A stretch of 64,000 nt of DNA from Lentzea guizhouensis (GCF_001701025.1 NZ_CP016793.1:2542001-2606000); one strand, 5' to 3'. Shown: positions 43,343 to 53,076, counted from the stretch's first letter. Notes: generated from the sequence alone by a model not told the origin. Numbers and translations: made by a program.

Positions 43343-43746
43343 GGTTCGACCCGGCGACGCTGCGGGAGGTACCGGACGAGTACGAGGCCTGGACGCAGAT
43401 CGGCGTCGCGGCACGGGTGCTCGGCGAGCTGGAGCTGGCCGAGCGGGCGTTGACGAAGGCGTTCGAGCTCAGGCCGTCGACGGCGGCCCGGCTGCGGCTG
43501 GCGCACGTGTACCAGTGGCAGGGGCGCTTCGCCGAGGCGCACGCCGAGTTCCGGCGCGCCCACGAGTCCGGGGAGATGCGCGACTTCGTGCACCAGCACT
43601 GGGGGAAGTGCTACTTCGACGAGCAGCGCTACGCCGAGGCGCGTGAGCACTTCCGCCAGGCGCTGGAGCTGCGGGAGGGCGGTGACCCCGCGTTGATCGA
43701 GTCAACGCGGGTCGCCCTCACTGCTGCTGATGCCCGTTGTTCGTAG
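43339..43746 (+). CDS. Tetratricopeptide-repeat protein
   Basis: A protein of 135 residues with about three TPR units (YEAWTQIGVAARVLGELELAERALTKAFEL; AARLRLAHVYQWQGRFAEAHAEFRRA; WGKCYFDEQRYAEAREHFRQALEL). Cytosolic scaffold; partner unknown, the oxidoreductase being the obvious candidate. It overlaps the convergent gene by 29 bases. Confidence 0.75.
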   Translation: MRFDPATLREVPDEYEAWTQIGVAARVLGELELAERALTKAFELRPSTAARLRLAHVYQWQGRFAEAHAEFRRAHESGEMRDFVHQHWGKCYFDEQRYAEAREHFRQALELREGGDPALIESTRVALTAADARCS

Positions 43747-44854
43747 CCCCGAACGCCGACTGGCGCGCCGAGGACCGGTCGATCTGCCAGCGGCCGGTGT
43801 CGGACATCTTCGCGCCGGACTGCTCGCGCTGCGCCAGCTCCTCGTGCAGCTGCTGCAGCAACGCGCGCTCGCGCTCGCTGAGGTTCGCGTCCACCGTGGA
43901 CGGCTCCGCGGGCGGTTCGGCCAACGCTGCCTGCAGGGCCGCGAGCTCGTCCGGGTTCAGCTCCGTGGTCACCTCGGCCCGGTTGATGGGCGTGGGTTCC
44001 GGCAACGGCTCCGGCTCCGGTTCGGCCGAGGCGACGGCGATCCGCTTCACGGGCTTGGGCGGGAAGGGCTGCGAGCCTTCCAGGGACGGGGTTCGGGCAT
44101 AACGTGAGCCGGTCTCTTCCACCACTGGCTCCGGCGCCGGTGTCGGCTCGGCCATCGGCGCCGGAGCGGGAAGTTCCTCTGACTGGTCGAACCAGGCGGC
44201 CTCGTGGCCGACGTTCGCCGGTGCCGGTGGTGGCATCGCGGCCACCGGGGACCCGGAGACCGGTACCGGGCGCGACGACGTCACCGCGGAGGCGTGGTAG
44301 TCGCCGAGCTGGCTGCCCACCGTCAGCACCTCGACGGAGGCGCGGATGCCGGCCTTGCGCAGCACCGTGTCGACCCGGTAGGCGGTCGCGGGCGCGAAGC
44401 CCTGCGGACCGACGTCCACCAGCACGACGCGCTGCGGCAGCGGGCCCGGTGTGGCCCCGGCCGGCGACGAGCGCCAGACGCACCGCACCGCGCGCACGTC
44501 CGGCAGCACCGACACCGCGCGCGACAGCAGCGGCGCGAGGTCGGCCGCCGGGTCGGAGTCGGAGGTGAAGCGGTGCCGGATGAACGGCAGCACCTCGACC
44601 ACCGGCAGCCGGTCGGTCAGCGACGCGTCGGAACGCACCTCGTGCAACGCCCAGGTGATGGCCGCTCTCTCGTCCGGGAGCACCGGGATGCCACCGGCCA
44701 CGAGCGTGCCGACGAGAAGTTCGACCGCGCGGTCCAGCTCTCCGACGGCGAGGAACTCGCGCGCCAGCGACAGGGCGTCGTCATCGACGCGCCCGGCCAT
44801 CGACAGCAGGAGATCGTGCAGACGGACCGGCAGGCCGACACCGTCGTTCGTCAC
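43718..44854 (-). CDS. Unknown protein, paralogue of the adjacent gene, Pro/Glu-rich C-terminus
   Basis: A protein of 378 residues. Residues 1-190 form a folded domain shared with the upstream gene (LHDLLLSMAGRVDDD; GIPVLPDE; VRCVWRSSPAG). From about 200 it turns into a Pro/Glu/Ala-rich linker and a short charged C-terminal helix (SERERALLQQLHEELAQREQ). No known family is recognised. GTG 44854 has AGGAG at good spacing. Last gene of the DUF4177-ridA operon. Confidence 0.65.
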   Translation of the reverse strand: MTNDGVGLPVRLHDLLLSMAGRVDDDALSLAREFLAVGELDRAVELLVGTLVAGGIPVLPDERAAITWALHEVRSDASLTDRLPVVEVLPFIRHRFTSDSDPAADLAPLLSRAVSVLPDVRAVRCVWRSSPAGATPGPLPQRVVLVDVGPQGFAPATAYRVDTVLRKAGIRASVEVLTVGSQLGDYHASAVTSSRPVPVSGSPVAAMPPPAPANVGHEAAWFDQSEELPAPAPMAEPTPAPEPVVEETGSRYARTPSLEGSQPFPPKPVKRIAVASAEPEPEPLPEPTPINRAEVTTELNPDELAALQAALAEPPAEPSTVDANLSERERALLQQLHEELAQREQSGAKMSDTGRWQIDRSSARQSAFGATNNGHQQQ

Positions 44855-44865
44855 GTCAACTCTCC

Positions 44866-45468
44866 TTAGCTGAGCACCAGGTGCTCCTCGGACTCGGCGC
44901 CGGCACACACCAGCTCCGATGCCGCCAGCGCCGCCCGGTGGTAGGGCGGCAGGTCCATGCCGGACGGCACGACCTCGACGCACGGGTCGGGCTCGCCCAG
45001 CGCCCGCAGCACGCGCTGCAGCTCGCCGGTCAGCCGGGCGTGGCCGGTGGTGGCCGCCACCAGCAGGACGCGGTTGACCCCGGAAGGGCCGATGCGCCAG
45101 CAGGAGCGAACCTCACCGACCCCGTGCCGGCCTCGCAGCGTGGCACCGAGCACGACGGTCGCGGAATCCCCCATCGGCACCCGATCGGGTGATTCCGGGG
45201 AAAAGGTGTAGTCGGTGGGCGGCAGTTCGTCCAGCCCTTTGACCGAACTGACAGCTCCCGGTTCGGCCCCGTAGGGCACGAGGGCGTCCTGCAAAAGGCG
45301 CATCTCATGATCGGTCAGAGGGATGCGCCCGTGCAGCAGCGTGCGCGGCAACGACCGCGCGAGCACCGCGTACGCGTCCGAGGCGGCCCAGTCCCGGTAC
45401 CGCCACAGCAGGTCGTCCGGAAGGCGTCCGGCGAGCCGCAGCAGCAGTTCGTGGCACGTGTCCGACAT
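44866..45468 (-). CDS. Unknown protein, short paralogue of the next gene
   Basis: A protein of 200 residues. Its layout parallels the N-terminal half of its neighbour: CHELLLRLAGRLPDD, then GRIPLTDHE, then VRSCWRIGPSG and CVEVVPSGMDLPPYHRAAL. Probably a tandem duplication in which one copy gained a disordered tail. AAGGG lies about six bases before ATG 45468. Not recognised as a named family. Confidence 0.6.
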   Translation of the reverse strand: MSDTCHELLLRLAGRLPDDLLWRYRDWAASDAYAVLARSLPRTLLHGRIPLTDHEMRLLQDALVPYGAEPGAVSSVKGLDELPPTDYTFSPESPDRVPMGDSATVVLGATLRGRHGVGEVRSCWRIGPSGVNRVLLVAATTGHARLTGELQRVLRALGEPDPCVEVVPSGMDLPPYHRAALAASELVCAGAESEEHLVLS

Positions 45469-45510
45469 GTCACACCCTTCAGCGGAAACCCGGGACGAGC
45501 ACCGGGAACC

Positions 45511-45963
45511 TCAGACCTCGACGATCAGTTCGACCTCGACCGGCGCGCCGATCGGCAGCTCGGCGACACCCACGGCGGACCGGGCGTGCTTGCCCGCGTC
45601 ACCGAAGATCTCCCCCAGCAGCTCGGACGCCCCGTTCACGACACCGGGCTGGCCGGTGAAGCCTTCTGCGGAGGCGACGAAGCCCACAACCTTCACGATC
45701 CGCTTGATCGAGTCAACGCCCACGAGGTCGTGGACCGCCGCGAGCGCGTTCAGGATGCAGGTCCGCGCGTACGCCTTGGCCTCCTCCGGGGAGACGTCGG
45801 CACCGACCTTGCCGGTCGCGGGCAGCTGGCCGTCGACGAACGGCAGCTGACCCGACGTGTACACCCACGACCCGCTCCGCACGGCCGGCACGTAGGCGGC
45901 GAGCGGGGCGGCGACACCGGGGAGCTCGATGCCGAGCTCCTCCAGACGGGCCGACCAGGTCAT
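45511..45963 (-). CDS. ridA: RidA/YjgF family protein (Rv3678c-like)
   Basis: A protein of 150 residues with YVPAVRSGSWVYTSGQLPFVDG, CILNALAAVHDLVG and AVGVAELPIGAPVEVELIVEV, typical of the enamine/imine deaminase fold. The catalytic Arg normally found in the last third (R-x-A-V) is present as ARSAVGV. ATG overlaps the DUF4177 stop. Confidence 0.88.
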   Translation of the reverse strand: MTWSARLEELGIELPGVAAPLAAYVPAVRSGSWVYTSGQLPFVDGQLPATGKVGADVSPEEAKAYARTCILNALAAVHDLVGVDSIKRIVKVVGFVASAEGFTGQPGVVNGASELLGEIFGDAGKHARSAVGVAELPIGAPVEVELIVEV

Positions 45964-46115
45964 GCCTTCACCCGCTTCAGGTACGCGACGTGCTGCTCAC
46001 CGGTGGGGTTGGTCAGCACGGTGACCAGCTCCCAGCCGTCCTCGCCCCACTGGTCGAGGATCTGCTTGGTGGCGTGGATCAACAGCGGCACGGTCGCGTA
46101 CTCCCACTTCGTCAT
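45960..46115 (-). CDS. DUF4177 small protein (Rv3678A-like)
   Basis: A protein of 51 residues: KWEYATVPLLIHATKQILDQWGEDGWELV is the DUF4177 pattern. First gene of the ridA operon, with TAGGCT seven bases before ATG 46115. Function unknown. Confidence 0.8.
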   Translation of the reverse strand: MTKWEYATVPLLIHATKQILDQWGEDGWELVTVLTNPTGEQHVAYLKRVKA

Positions 46116-46184
46116 GCGCGGAAGCCTAACCCGCCACCCGAACGCCCTCTGCGCGGTTCCGGCGGATCGGGCTACCTTGATCAC

Positions 46185-46436
46185 ATGGAGACCTGGCGCA
46201 TCATCGCCACCGGCGCGTTCCTGGTGGGCGGGCTGGTGATGGTGCTCGTCGCGATGGCCCTGGTGCGCGACCGCAAGCACAGCCAGCGCTTCCAGGTCTG
46301 GCAGGCGGGACTGATCGGACTGGCGGTCGTGGCCGTCATCACGCTCGGCATCGCGTTCTTCCTGCCATCGGTCGTGGCGTGGGCGTTGGTCGCGGCGACC
46401 GTGGCGGCCGTTCTCTTCCTCACCCTGGTCGATTGA
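46185..46436 (+). CDS. Small membrane protein
   Basis: A protein of 83 residues with three hydrophobic segments. TACCTT ends six bases before ATG 46185, so it is probably leaderless. Not recognised. Confidence 0.6.
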   Translation: METWRIIATGAFLVGGLVMVLVAMALVRDRKHSQRFQVWQAGLIGLAVVAVITLGIAFFLPSVVAWALVAATVAAVLFLTLVD

Positions 46437-46480
46437 CCGGCCGATCCACGTCCAGCCGGATTCACACATAGTCTGGACAG

Positions 46481-47473
46481 GTGACGTCGTGGACCGAGGA
46501 GCTGACCCGAGCCCGCCTGCACGTGGTCTCCGGCAAGGGCGGCACCGGGAAGACCACGGTCGCCGCCGCGCTCGCACTCGCGCTCGCCACCGGAGGCCGC
46601 CGGGTGCTCCTGGTCGAGGTCGAGGGCAGGCAGGGCATCGCCCAGCTGTTCGACCGCGCCCCGCTGCCCTACTCCGAGGAGCGGATCGCCTCCGCGCCCG
46701 GCGGGGGTGAGGTGCACGCGCTGGCGGTCGACGCGGAGGCGGCGCTGCTGGAGTACCTGGCGATGTTCTACAACCTCGGCTTCGCCGGCCGGACGCTGCG
46801 CAAGATGGGCGCGATCGAGTTCGCGACCACGCTCGCCCCCGGTCTGCGCGACGTGCTGCTGACCGGCAAGGTCAAGGAGACGGTCAACCGGACCGGCGAC
46901 GGCGGCAGGCACTGCTACGACGCGGTGGTGCTGGACGCGCCGCCGACCGGGCGGGTGGTGAAGTTCCTGGACGTCACGAAGGCCATGGCCGACCTGGCGA
47001 AGGTCGGGCCGATCAAGGGGCAGAGCGAGGGCGTGGTGCGGCTGCTGCACTCCGGTGACACGGCGGTGCACCTGGTCGCGCTGCTGGAGGAGATGCCGGT
47101 GCGCGAGACGCTCGACGCGGTCGCCGAGCTGGACGCCGCGGACCTGCGGCCCGGTGCGGTGCTGGTGAACCGGGTGCACCCGACCCGGCTGCCCGCCCGG
47201 TCCCTGCCCGCCGCGGCGGGCGGCGAGGTGGACGCCTCACGGGTGCGGGCCGGGCTCGTGGCCGCCGGGCTGGACCTCGCCGAGGAGACGCTGGACGACC
47301 TGGTCGAGGAGACCGTCGAGCACGCCATCCGGGTGCGGTCGCAGCAGGAGGCGATGGAGCTGCTGCGCGAGTCGGACCTGCCGACGCTCGACCTGCCGGA
47401 GCTGACCGACGGGGTGGACGTGGCCGCGCTCTACGAGCTGGCCGAGGTGCTGGTCGCGGCGGGTGTGCGGTGA
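46481..47473 (+). CDS. ArsA/GET3-family ATPase, first copy (Rv3679-like)
   Basis: A protein of 330 residues: P-loop [12 protein letters not shown] with the deviant intradimer Lys (GKGG), switch region LDAPPTG. In mycobacteria the pair Rv3679/Rv3680 forms a GET3-like complex linked to membrane stress and nitric oxide tolerance. GTG 46481 is six bases after TAGTCT. Coupled to the second ATPase by GTGA. Confidence 0.9.
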   Translation: MTSWTEELTRARLHVVSGKGGTGKTTVAAALALALATGGRRVLLVEVEGRQGIAQLFDRAPLPYSEERIASAPGGGEVHALAVDAEAALLEYLAMFYNLGFAGRTLRKMGAIEFATTLAPGLRDVLLTGKVKETVNRTGDGGRHCYDAVVLDAPPTGRVVKFLDVTKAMADLAKVGPIKGQSEGVVRLLHSGDTAVHLVALLEEMPVRETLDAVAELDAADLRPGAVLVNRVHPTRLPARSLPAAAGGEVDASRVRAGLVAAGLDLAEETLDDLVEETVEHAIRVRSQQEAMELLRESDLPTLDLPELTDGVDVAALYELAEVLVAAGVR

Positions 47474-48594
47474 ACCGGCTCGACTTCGACCCGTTGCTCG
47501 ACGACCCGGCGACGCGCGTGCTGGTGTGCTGCGGGTCGGGTGGCGTCGGCAAGACCACGACGGCGGCGGCGCTGGCGTTGCGGGCGGCCGAACGCGGCAG
47601 GCGCGTGGTGGTGCTGACGATCGACCCGGCGCGCCGGCTGGCGCAGTCGCTGGGGCTGCGGGAGCTCGACAACCACCCGCGCGAGGTCGTCGTCGAGGGC
47701 TTCGAGCCCAAGGGCGAGCTCTTCGCGATGATGCTGGACATGCGCCGGACGTTCGACGACATGGTGCTGACCCACGCCGGGCGCGACCGGGCCGACCAGA
47801 TCCTGTCGAACCCCTTCTACCAGACCATCTCGTCGTCGTTCTCCGGCACGCAGGAGTACATGGCGATGGAGAAGCTGGGCCAGCTGGTGGCGCAGGACGA
47901 GTGGGACCTGATCGTCGTCGACACCCCGCCGTCGCGGTCGGCGCTCGACTTCCTGGACGCGCCGCAGCGGCTGTCCACGGTGCTCGACGGCAAGTTCATC
48001 CGGATGCTGTCGGCGCCGGCGCGAGCGGGCGGCCGCGGTCTGATGAAGATCGTCGGCACCGGGTTCAGCCTGTTCACGCGCGCGGTCTCGACGATCGTCG
48101 GCGGCCAGCTGCTGCAGGACGCGTCGACGTTCGTGCAGGCCTTCGACAGCATGTTCGGCGGGTTCCGCGAACGGGCCCAGCGCACCTACGAGCTGCTCCG
48201 CTCACCGGGCACCGGGTTCGTCGTGGTGGCGGCCGCGGAGCCGGACGCGCTGCGCGAGGCCAGCTACTTCGTGGAACGGCTCAGCGCGGAGAACATGCCG
48301 CTGTGCGGGCTCGTCGCGAACAGGACCCACCCCGTGCTGGCGGTGGACCTGCCCGCGGCGAAGGCCCACGCCGCGGCGGACGACCTCGACCGTTCCGGTG
48401 AGGCGCCGCTCGCGGCGGCGGTGCTCCGGCTGCACGCGGACCGGGTCGCGGTCGCCGATCGGGAGAAGCGGCTGCTCGCCCGGTTCACGCGTGCCCACCC
48501 CGGTGTCGCGCTGGTCGGCGTGCCCGCGTTGCCCGCGGACGTGCACGACCTCGACGGCCTGCGCGAAATCGGGCGCAGGCTCGCCGGGGAGTAG
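47470..48594 (+). CDS. ArsA/GET3-family ATPase, second copy (Rv3680-like)
   Basis: A protein of 374 residues: P-loop [18 protein letters not shown], then [10 protein letters not shown] and [15 protein letters not shown]. The deviant Lys of copy one is replaced by Ser-Gly here (CGSGGVGKT), suggesting an asymmetric heterodimer with one signature lysine. The stop lies 36 bases before the convergent whiB4 end. Confidence 0.9.
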   Translation: MNRLDFDPLLDDPATRVLVCCGSGGVGKTTTAAALALRAAERGRRVVVLTIDPARRLAQSLGLRELDNHPREVVVEGFEPKGELFAMMLDMRRTFDDMVLTHAGRDRADQILSNPFYQTISSSFSGTQEYMAMEKLGQLVAQDEWDLIVVDTPPSRSALDFLDAPQRLSTVLDGKFIRMLSAPARAGGRGLMKIVGTGFSLFTRAVSTIVGGQLLQDASTFVQAFDSMFGGFRERAQRTYELLRSPGTGFVVVAAAEPDALREASYFVERLSAENMPLCGLVANRTHPVLAVDLPAAKAHAAADDLDRSGEAPLAAAVLRLHADRVAVADREKRLLARFTRAHPGVALVGVPALPADVHDLDGLREIGRRLAGE

Positions 48595-48630
48595 TGCCGT
48601 GTTGATCTTTTGTGCCGGGACGGGCCGGGA

Positions 48631-48921
48631 CTAACCGACCCGCGTGTCCTCGGTGTGCTCCTGGCGCGCATTGTCGAGCAATTCGTACCAAGACAAAACG
48701 TCAGGACGACGACGCAGCAGAGCGCGTCGTTCACGCTCCGTCATGCCACCCCAGACACCGAACTCGATCCTGTTGTCGAGCGCTTCGGCCAGGCATTCCA
48801 TGCGCACCGGGCAACCCAGGCACACGAGCTTCGCCTTGCGCTGCTCCGCACCCCTGACGAAGAGCTGATCCGGCTCCTCGTCCCGGCACGAAGCGTTGAT
48901 ACGCCAATCCCCCTGGTTCAT
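48631..48921 (-). CDS. whiB4: WhiB-family iron-sulfur regulator (WhiB4-like)
   Basis: A protein of 96 residues with cysteines C12, C34, C37 and C43 (SCRDE; LVCLGCPVRMECL), the GVWGGMT turn and a basic tail (RERRALLRRR). Redox/NO-responsive DNA-binding protein. ATG 48921 with GGAG upstream is preferred over GTG 48930. Divergent from ponA2, the same arrangement as Rv3681c-Rv3682. Confidence 0.94.
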   Translation of the reverse strand: MNQGDWRINASCRDEEPDQLFVRGAEQRKAKLVCLGCPVRMECLAEALDNRIEFGVWGGMTERERRALLRRRPDVLSWYELLDNARQEHTEDTRVG

Positions 48922-49158
48922 ATCCCCCACTCCTCAGTGCTGTCCAAATGTGGAAATCCGCCACACCCCTGCCACGGATGCCGTAGCGTTCGAGCCACGG
49001 CTGCATTCCTTGGACGTTGACGGACTGTAGTGCCGTTCGGTTCCCTGTCCAAGCCTGGGTCACCCGACTGTTACCTGTCGTGCGTATCTCTACTCATGCT
49101 GAGTAACGGCAGTTACTGATCACCTTCACCCGTTCGTGTACGGCGTACGCTGAGCTGC

Positions 49159-51615
49159 GTGCGAGTCAGGAATGGCGTGCTCAAGATGCTCGGCCTGTGC
49201 CTGCTGGCTGGGGTTCTCCTCGCCGGCATGCTGTTCCCCGTCGTGGGCGCGACAGGCCTGGTGTCCAACCGGGCCAGCGACACCGTGGACAGCATCTCCG
49301 CCGACCTCGTGACCACGGACCCACCGCTGATCACAACGGTCACCGACAAGGACGGCGCCCCCATCGCCTACCTGTACGACCAGTACCGGGTCCTGACACC
49401 ACCGGAGAAGATCTCGCCGACCATGAAGGCGGCGCTGATCTCGGTGGAGGACCGCCGGTTCTACGAGCACCAGGGCGTGGACTGGAAGGGCACGATCCGG
49501 GCGGGCCTGACGAACCAGGTCAGCGGCGCCGTGACCCAGGGCGCGTCCACGCTGACCCAGCAGTACGTCAAGAACTACCTGGTCCACGTCGTGGCCAGGA
49601 ACAACAAGCTGGAGCAGGCCAAGGCCCAGGAGCAGACCATCGCGCGCAAGATGCGCGAGGCGCGGATCTCCCTGCAGCTGGAGCGGAAGCTGGGCAAGGA
49701 GGAGATCCTGGCCCGCTACCTCAACGTGGTCCCATTTGGTTCAACCATTTACGGGATCGCGGCCGCCGCCCAGGCTTACTTCAACACCACGCCGGACAAG
49801 TTGACGGTTCCGCAGGCGGCGGTGCTCGCCGGAATGGTCAACAGCCCGTCAGCGCTCGACCCCGAAGCGTATCCGGACAAAGCGCTGGAGCGGCGCAACA
49901 AAGTGATCGACCGGATGGTCGAGAACGACAAGCTGTCGCGTGACGCGGGTGAGGCGGCGAAGAAGGAAGGCCTCGGTCTGGCGACCCCGGTCCGCACCCC
50001 GCCGAACGGGTGCGTGGGCGCCGGTCCGGAAAACGGCTTCTTCTGTTCCTACGTCGTGAACTACTTGCAACGGGCGGGTTTCAGCGAGGAACAGCTGCGC
50101 ACCGGCGGCTACACCATCCAGACCACATTGGACAGAGCGGTCACCTCGCAGGCGAAGGCGGCCGCGGAGGCCGGTGTCGCCAAGGGCACGCCGGGCATCG
50201 CGAACACGATGGCCGTGGTGAAGCCGGGCAAGGAGCGCCACGACGTGCTGGCGCTGGTGGCCAACCGCGACTACGGCCTGAAGGCCGACCTGAACCAGAC
50301 GACGTTCGACCTGCCCAGCGGCGTGGAGAACAAGTTCGGCGCCGGCTCGGTCTACAAGGTCTTCACCGCCGCCGCGGCGCTGGAGAAGGGCCTCGGCATC
50401 GAGAACGTCATCCCGACGCCGTCCTCGTACACCTCGCGGGTCTTCAAGGGTGGCGCCCAGCGCTGCCCGAGCACCGGTGAGCCGGGCACCCGCTGGTACT
50501 GCCTGTCGAACTTCGACAACAGCTACCCGTCGTCGATGTCGCTGCAGCAGGCCCTGCAGACCTCGCCGAACACCGGCTTCGTGATCCTCGAGGAGCAGGC
50601 CGGCATGGACACGGTGGTCGACATGGCCTCGCGGCTGGGCATGCGCGACACGATGGCCACGAACCTGCAGGGCATGCGGCCGGACCCGAAGGCCAAGGAC
50701 AAGCAGAACCGCATCTCGCAGACCGAGTTCTACAAGCAGAACGGCGGCAACGCCTCGTTCACCCTGTCCCCCGCGCCGGTGTCCACCCTGGAGCTCGCGA
50801 ACGTCGCCGCGACCATCGTGTCCGGCGGCAAGTGGTGCCCGCCGACGCCGCTCGCGAAGGTCCTCGACCGCAACGGCAAGGCCGTGCCCCTCAACGAGGC
50901 CCCGTGCGAGCAGGTCGTCAACGAGGGCCTCGCGAACGGTCTCGCGGTCGGCATGAGCAAGGACGACGTCGGCAACGGCACCGCCGCGGCCGCCGCCAGG
51001 GACTTCCGGTGGACCCGCCCGATGATCGGCAAGACGGGCACCACCGAGGAGTACAAGTCGGCGGCGTTCATCGGCGCGACCCCGGACTTCGCGGGCGCCG
51101 TGCAGACGTTCAACGACGGCACCACCCCGCGCCCGATCTGCGTCGGCGGCGCGCCCAGGCTGTGCGGCAACGGCAACATCTTCGGCGGCACGATCCCGGC
51201 CCGCACCTGGTTCAACACCATGACGAAGGTGCACGGCGACATCCCGGTGTCGCAGCTCGCGCCGGTCGAGCCGCGCTACCTCAAGGGCGGCAAGGAGGTC
51301 CAGATCCCGGACGTCGTCGGCCGCCAGGTCAACGACGCGGTGCGGATCCTCGACCAGGCCGGCTACAGGTCGAGCCAGCAGACCATCAACTCCGACCAGC
51401 CCAAGGGCACCGTCGTCAGCCAGTCGCCGCGCGGCAACGCGTTGCGCGGCACCGTGATCACGCTGTCGGTGAGCTCCGGGTACGTGCCGCCGCCGGTGCC
51501 GACCGAGCCGACGAGCGGTCAGCCGCCAGGTCCCGGAGACCCGACTCCGGGCAACCCGAACCCCGGCCCGCCGATCACGCTGCCCACCGAACCGGGCGGG
51601 CCGCCCAGGAGGTAG
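49159..51615 (+). CDS. ponA2: Bifunctional class A penicillin-binding protein (PonA2-like) with PASTA domain
   Basis: Membrane protein of 818 residues. N-terminal span (about 8-30), glycosyltransferase 51 domain with the catalytic Glu97 in EDRRFYEH, transpeptidase with Ser397 (SVYK), SPN at 469-471 and KTGT at 625, one PASTA domain (about 715-775) and a Pro-rich tail. It polymerises and cross-links peptidoglycan. GTG 49159 is seven bases after TACGCT (49146-49151). Confidence 0.97.
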   Translation: MRVRNGVLKMLGLCLLAGVLLAGMLFPVVGATGLVSNRASDTVDSISADLVTTDPPLITTVTDKDGAPIAYLYDQYRVLTPPEKISPTMKAALISVEDRRFYEHQGVDWKGTIRAGLTNQVSGAVTQGASTLTQQYVKNYLVHVVARNNKLEQAKAQEQTIARKMREARISLQLERKLGKEEILARYLNVVPFGSTIYGIAAAAQAYFNTTPDKLTVPQAAVLAGMVNSPSALDPEAYPDKALERRNKVIDRMVENDKLSRDAGEAAKKEGLGLATPVRTPPNGCVGAGPENGFFCSYVVNYLQRAGFSEEQLRTGGYTIQTTLDRAVTSQAKAAAEAGVAKGTPGIANTMAVVKPGKERHDVLALVANRDYGLKADLNQTTFDLPSGVENKFGAGSVYKVFTAAAALEKGLGIENVIPTPSSYTSRVFKGGAQRCPSTGEPGTRWYCLSNFDNSYPSSMSLQQALQTSPNTGFVILEEQAGMDTVVDMASRLGMRDTMATNLQGMRPDPKAKDKQNRISQTEFYKQNGGNASFTLSPAPVSTLELANVAATIVSGGKWCPPTPLAKVLDRNGKAVPLNEAPCEQVVNEGLANGLAVGMSKDDVGNGTAAAAARDFRWTRPMIGKTGTTEEYKSAAFIGATPDFAGAVQTFNDGTTPRPICVGGAPRLCGNGNIFGGTIPARTWFNTMTKVHGDIPVSQLAPVEPRYLKGGKEVQIPDVVGRQVNDAVRILDQAGYRSSQQTINSDQPKGTVVSQSPRGNALRGTVITLSVSSGYVPPPVPTEPTSGQPPGPGDPTPGNPNPGPPITLPTEPGGPPRR

Positions 51616-51677
51616 CCGAGACAGGGCCCTTCCGCCGTTGAGCGGGAGCAGGGCGCGGGGAACGGCTTCGGCGTGAG

Positions 51678-52038
51678 TTGCTCGACGACGATCGTCGCGC
51701 GGCACACCACCCGGCGCCGTTCATCCCGACCGCGCTGCGGCAGGCCCGCATCGCCCACGACGTCACGTCCACGACGGCCGCGCGCAAGGCGGAAGCGCGG
51801 CTGCGTGCCGCCGACGGACCGGTGCTGGGCAACAACTTCGACGTGAACTTCGGCTTCTCCGGCATGCGCAAGCTGGCCGAGCAGCTGCGTGACCAGGGCA
51901 AGAAGGGTCGGACGCGACGGTGGGCCGGCGACCCCGGCTTCGTGGCGCGGCGGCGACTACGACGAGCTGGCCCGGAAAGTCGACGAGGCCCGCTCCATCG
52001 AGGAGCGGGCCGTCCGTCGGCTCGTGAACGCGGTGTGA
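51678..52038 (+). pseudogene. Decayed unknown gene after ponA2
   Basis: A frame with protein-like content runs from about TTG 51678 (LDDDRRAAHHPAPFIPTALR ... GFSGMRKLAEQLRDQGKK) and, after a probable one-base insertion in the G-run near 51905, continues in another frame as VGRDGGPATPASWRGGDYDE through ARSIEERAVRRLVNAV to TGA 52036-52038. Joined, it gives about 120 residues. No convincing start codon. Family not recognised. Confidence 0.4.
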
Positions 52039-52085
52039 CTCGGGCGGTGTGATTCGGGCGGTGTGACTCAGGCGGTGCGGCTCAG
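52030..52085. repeat. Four 14-bp tandem repeats at the dps 3' end
   Basis: Unit GCGGTGTGACTCGG repeated four times with few changes. The last unit contains the dps stop codon and the first contains the end of the decayed gene. Confidence 0.75.
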
Positions 52086-52558
52086 GCCGACTGGGCCTGC
52101 CACATCCAGTGCGCCTGCTCCAGCTCCTGCGTGATGCCGATCAGCAGGTCCTGGGTGACCAGGTCCGGCTTGTCGGTCTCGTCGATGCGGGCGCGCATGC
52201 GGGTGATGAGCTTGCCCAGGACGTTGGTGATCGCCGAGACGACCTGGTCCTCCTTCAGCCAGCCGGTCTCGATCTCGGGCAGGCCGGACGACGAGGCGAT
52301 GGTCTTCGCCGTGCCGTTCGGCGTGACCCCGAGCGCGGCCGCGCGTTCGGCGACCTGGTCGGCGGCGTTGCGCGCCGCGACGACCAGCTCGTCGAGCTGC
52401 AGGTGGACGCTGCGGAAGTTCTTGCCGATCACGTTCCAGTGCGCCTGCTTCCCGATCAGGGACAGGTCGACGAGGTCGACGAGCGTTGCCTGCAGCACCG
52501 CCCCGACGGCGTCACGATCCGCGTCGGCGAGAGGGCTGGTGATCGGGTTCTTGGCCAT
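52082..52558 (-). CDS. dps: Dps-family ferritin-like DNA protection protein
   Basis: A protein of 158 residues. HWNVIGKNFRSVHLQLDELV supplies the intersubunit ferroxidase ligands; ETGWLKEDQVVSAITNV is typical of actinobacterial Dps. Oxidises and stores iron and shields DNA. ATG 52558 follows GGAGG. Next to ohr, a peroxide-defence pair. Confidence 0.94.
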   Translation of the reverse strand: MAKNPITSPLADADRDAVGAVLQATLVDLVDLSLIGKQAHWNVIGKNFRSVHLQLDELVVAARNAADQVAERAAALGVTPNGTAKTIASSSGLPEIETGWLKEDQVVSAITNVLGKLITRMRARIDETDKPDLVTQDLLIGITQELEQAHWMWQAQSA

Positions 52559-52574
52559 GGTGTTACGCGCCTCC

Positions 52575-52997
52575 TCAGACGGTGACGGTGAGCGCCACCT
52601 CGATGTTGCCGCGCGTCGCGTTGGAGTACGGGCAGACCTGGTGGGCCTGCTCGACGAGCTTCTCCGCGACCGCCTGGTCGAGTCCGGGGATCTTGACCGC
52701 GAGCTCGACGGCGAGCTGGAAGCCGCCGGCCCCGTTGGACCCGATCCCCACCTTGGCGGTTACCTCGGAGGACGCGACTTGAATCTTCCCGGCGCGCGCG
52801 ACGGCTGCGATGGCGGAGTTGAAGCACGCCGAGTACCCGGCCGCGAAGAGCTGCTCGGGGTTGGTCGCGTCACCGCCGGGACCGCCCATCTCCTTGGGGA
52901 CCGACAGCACCTCGTCGATCACACCGTCGGAGGAACGCACCTCGCCGTTGCGGCCTTCGCCATAAGCAGTCGCCTCAGCCGTGTACAGCGCTTCCAT
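52575..52997 (-). CDS. ohr: Organic hydroperoxide resistance protein (Ohr/OsmC)
   Basis: A protein of 140 residues with redox Cys in SACFNSAI and in VCPYSNATRGNIEV. Reduces organic peroxides using lipoylated partners. ATG 52997 follows AGGGAGA. No MarR-type OhrR is adjacent. Confidence 0.94.
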   Translation of the reverse strand: MEALYTAEATAYGEGRNGEVRSSDGVIDEVLSVPKEMGGPGGDATNPEQLFAAGYSACFNSAIAAVARAGKIQVASSEVTAKVGIGSNGAGGFQLAVELAVKIPGLDQAVAEKLVEQAHQVCPYSNATRGNIEVALTVTV

Positions 52998-53076
52998 TCC
53001 GCTCTCCCTCGAGTCAGTGGTGTTGCCTTCCACCGAGGAGAACGCATCGTGCGCGACTTATCTGCCCGGTCGTGAC

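Noticed and set aside
52030..52085. Short CRISPR-like direct repeats at dps
   Set aside because: Units of 14 bases abut directly with no spacer sequence.
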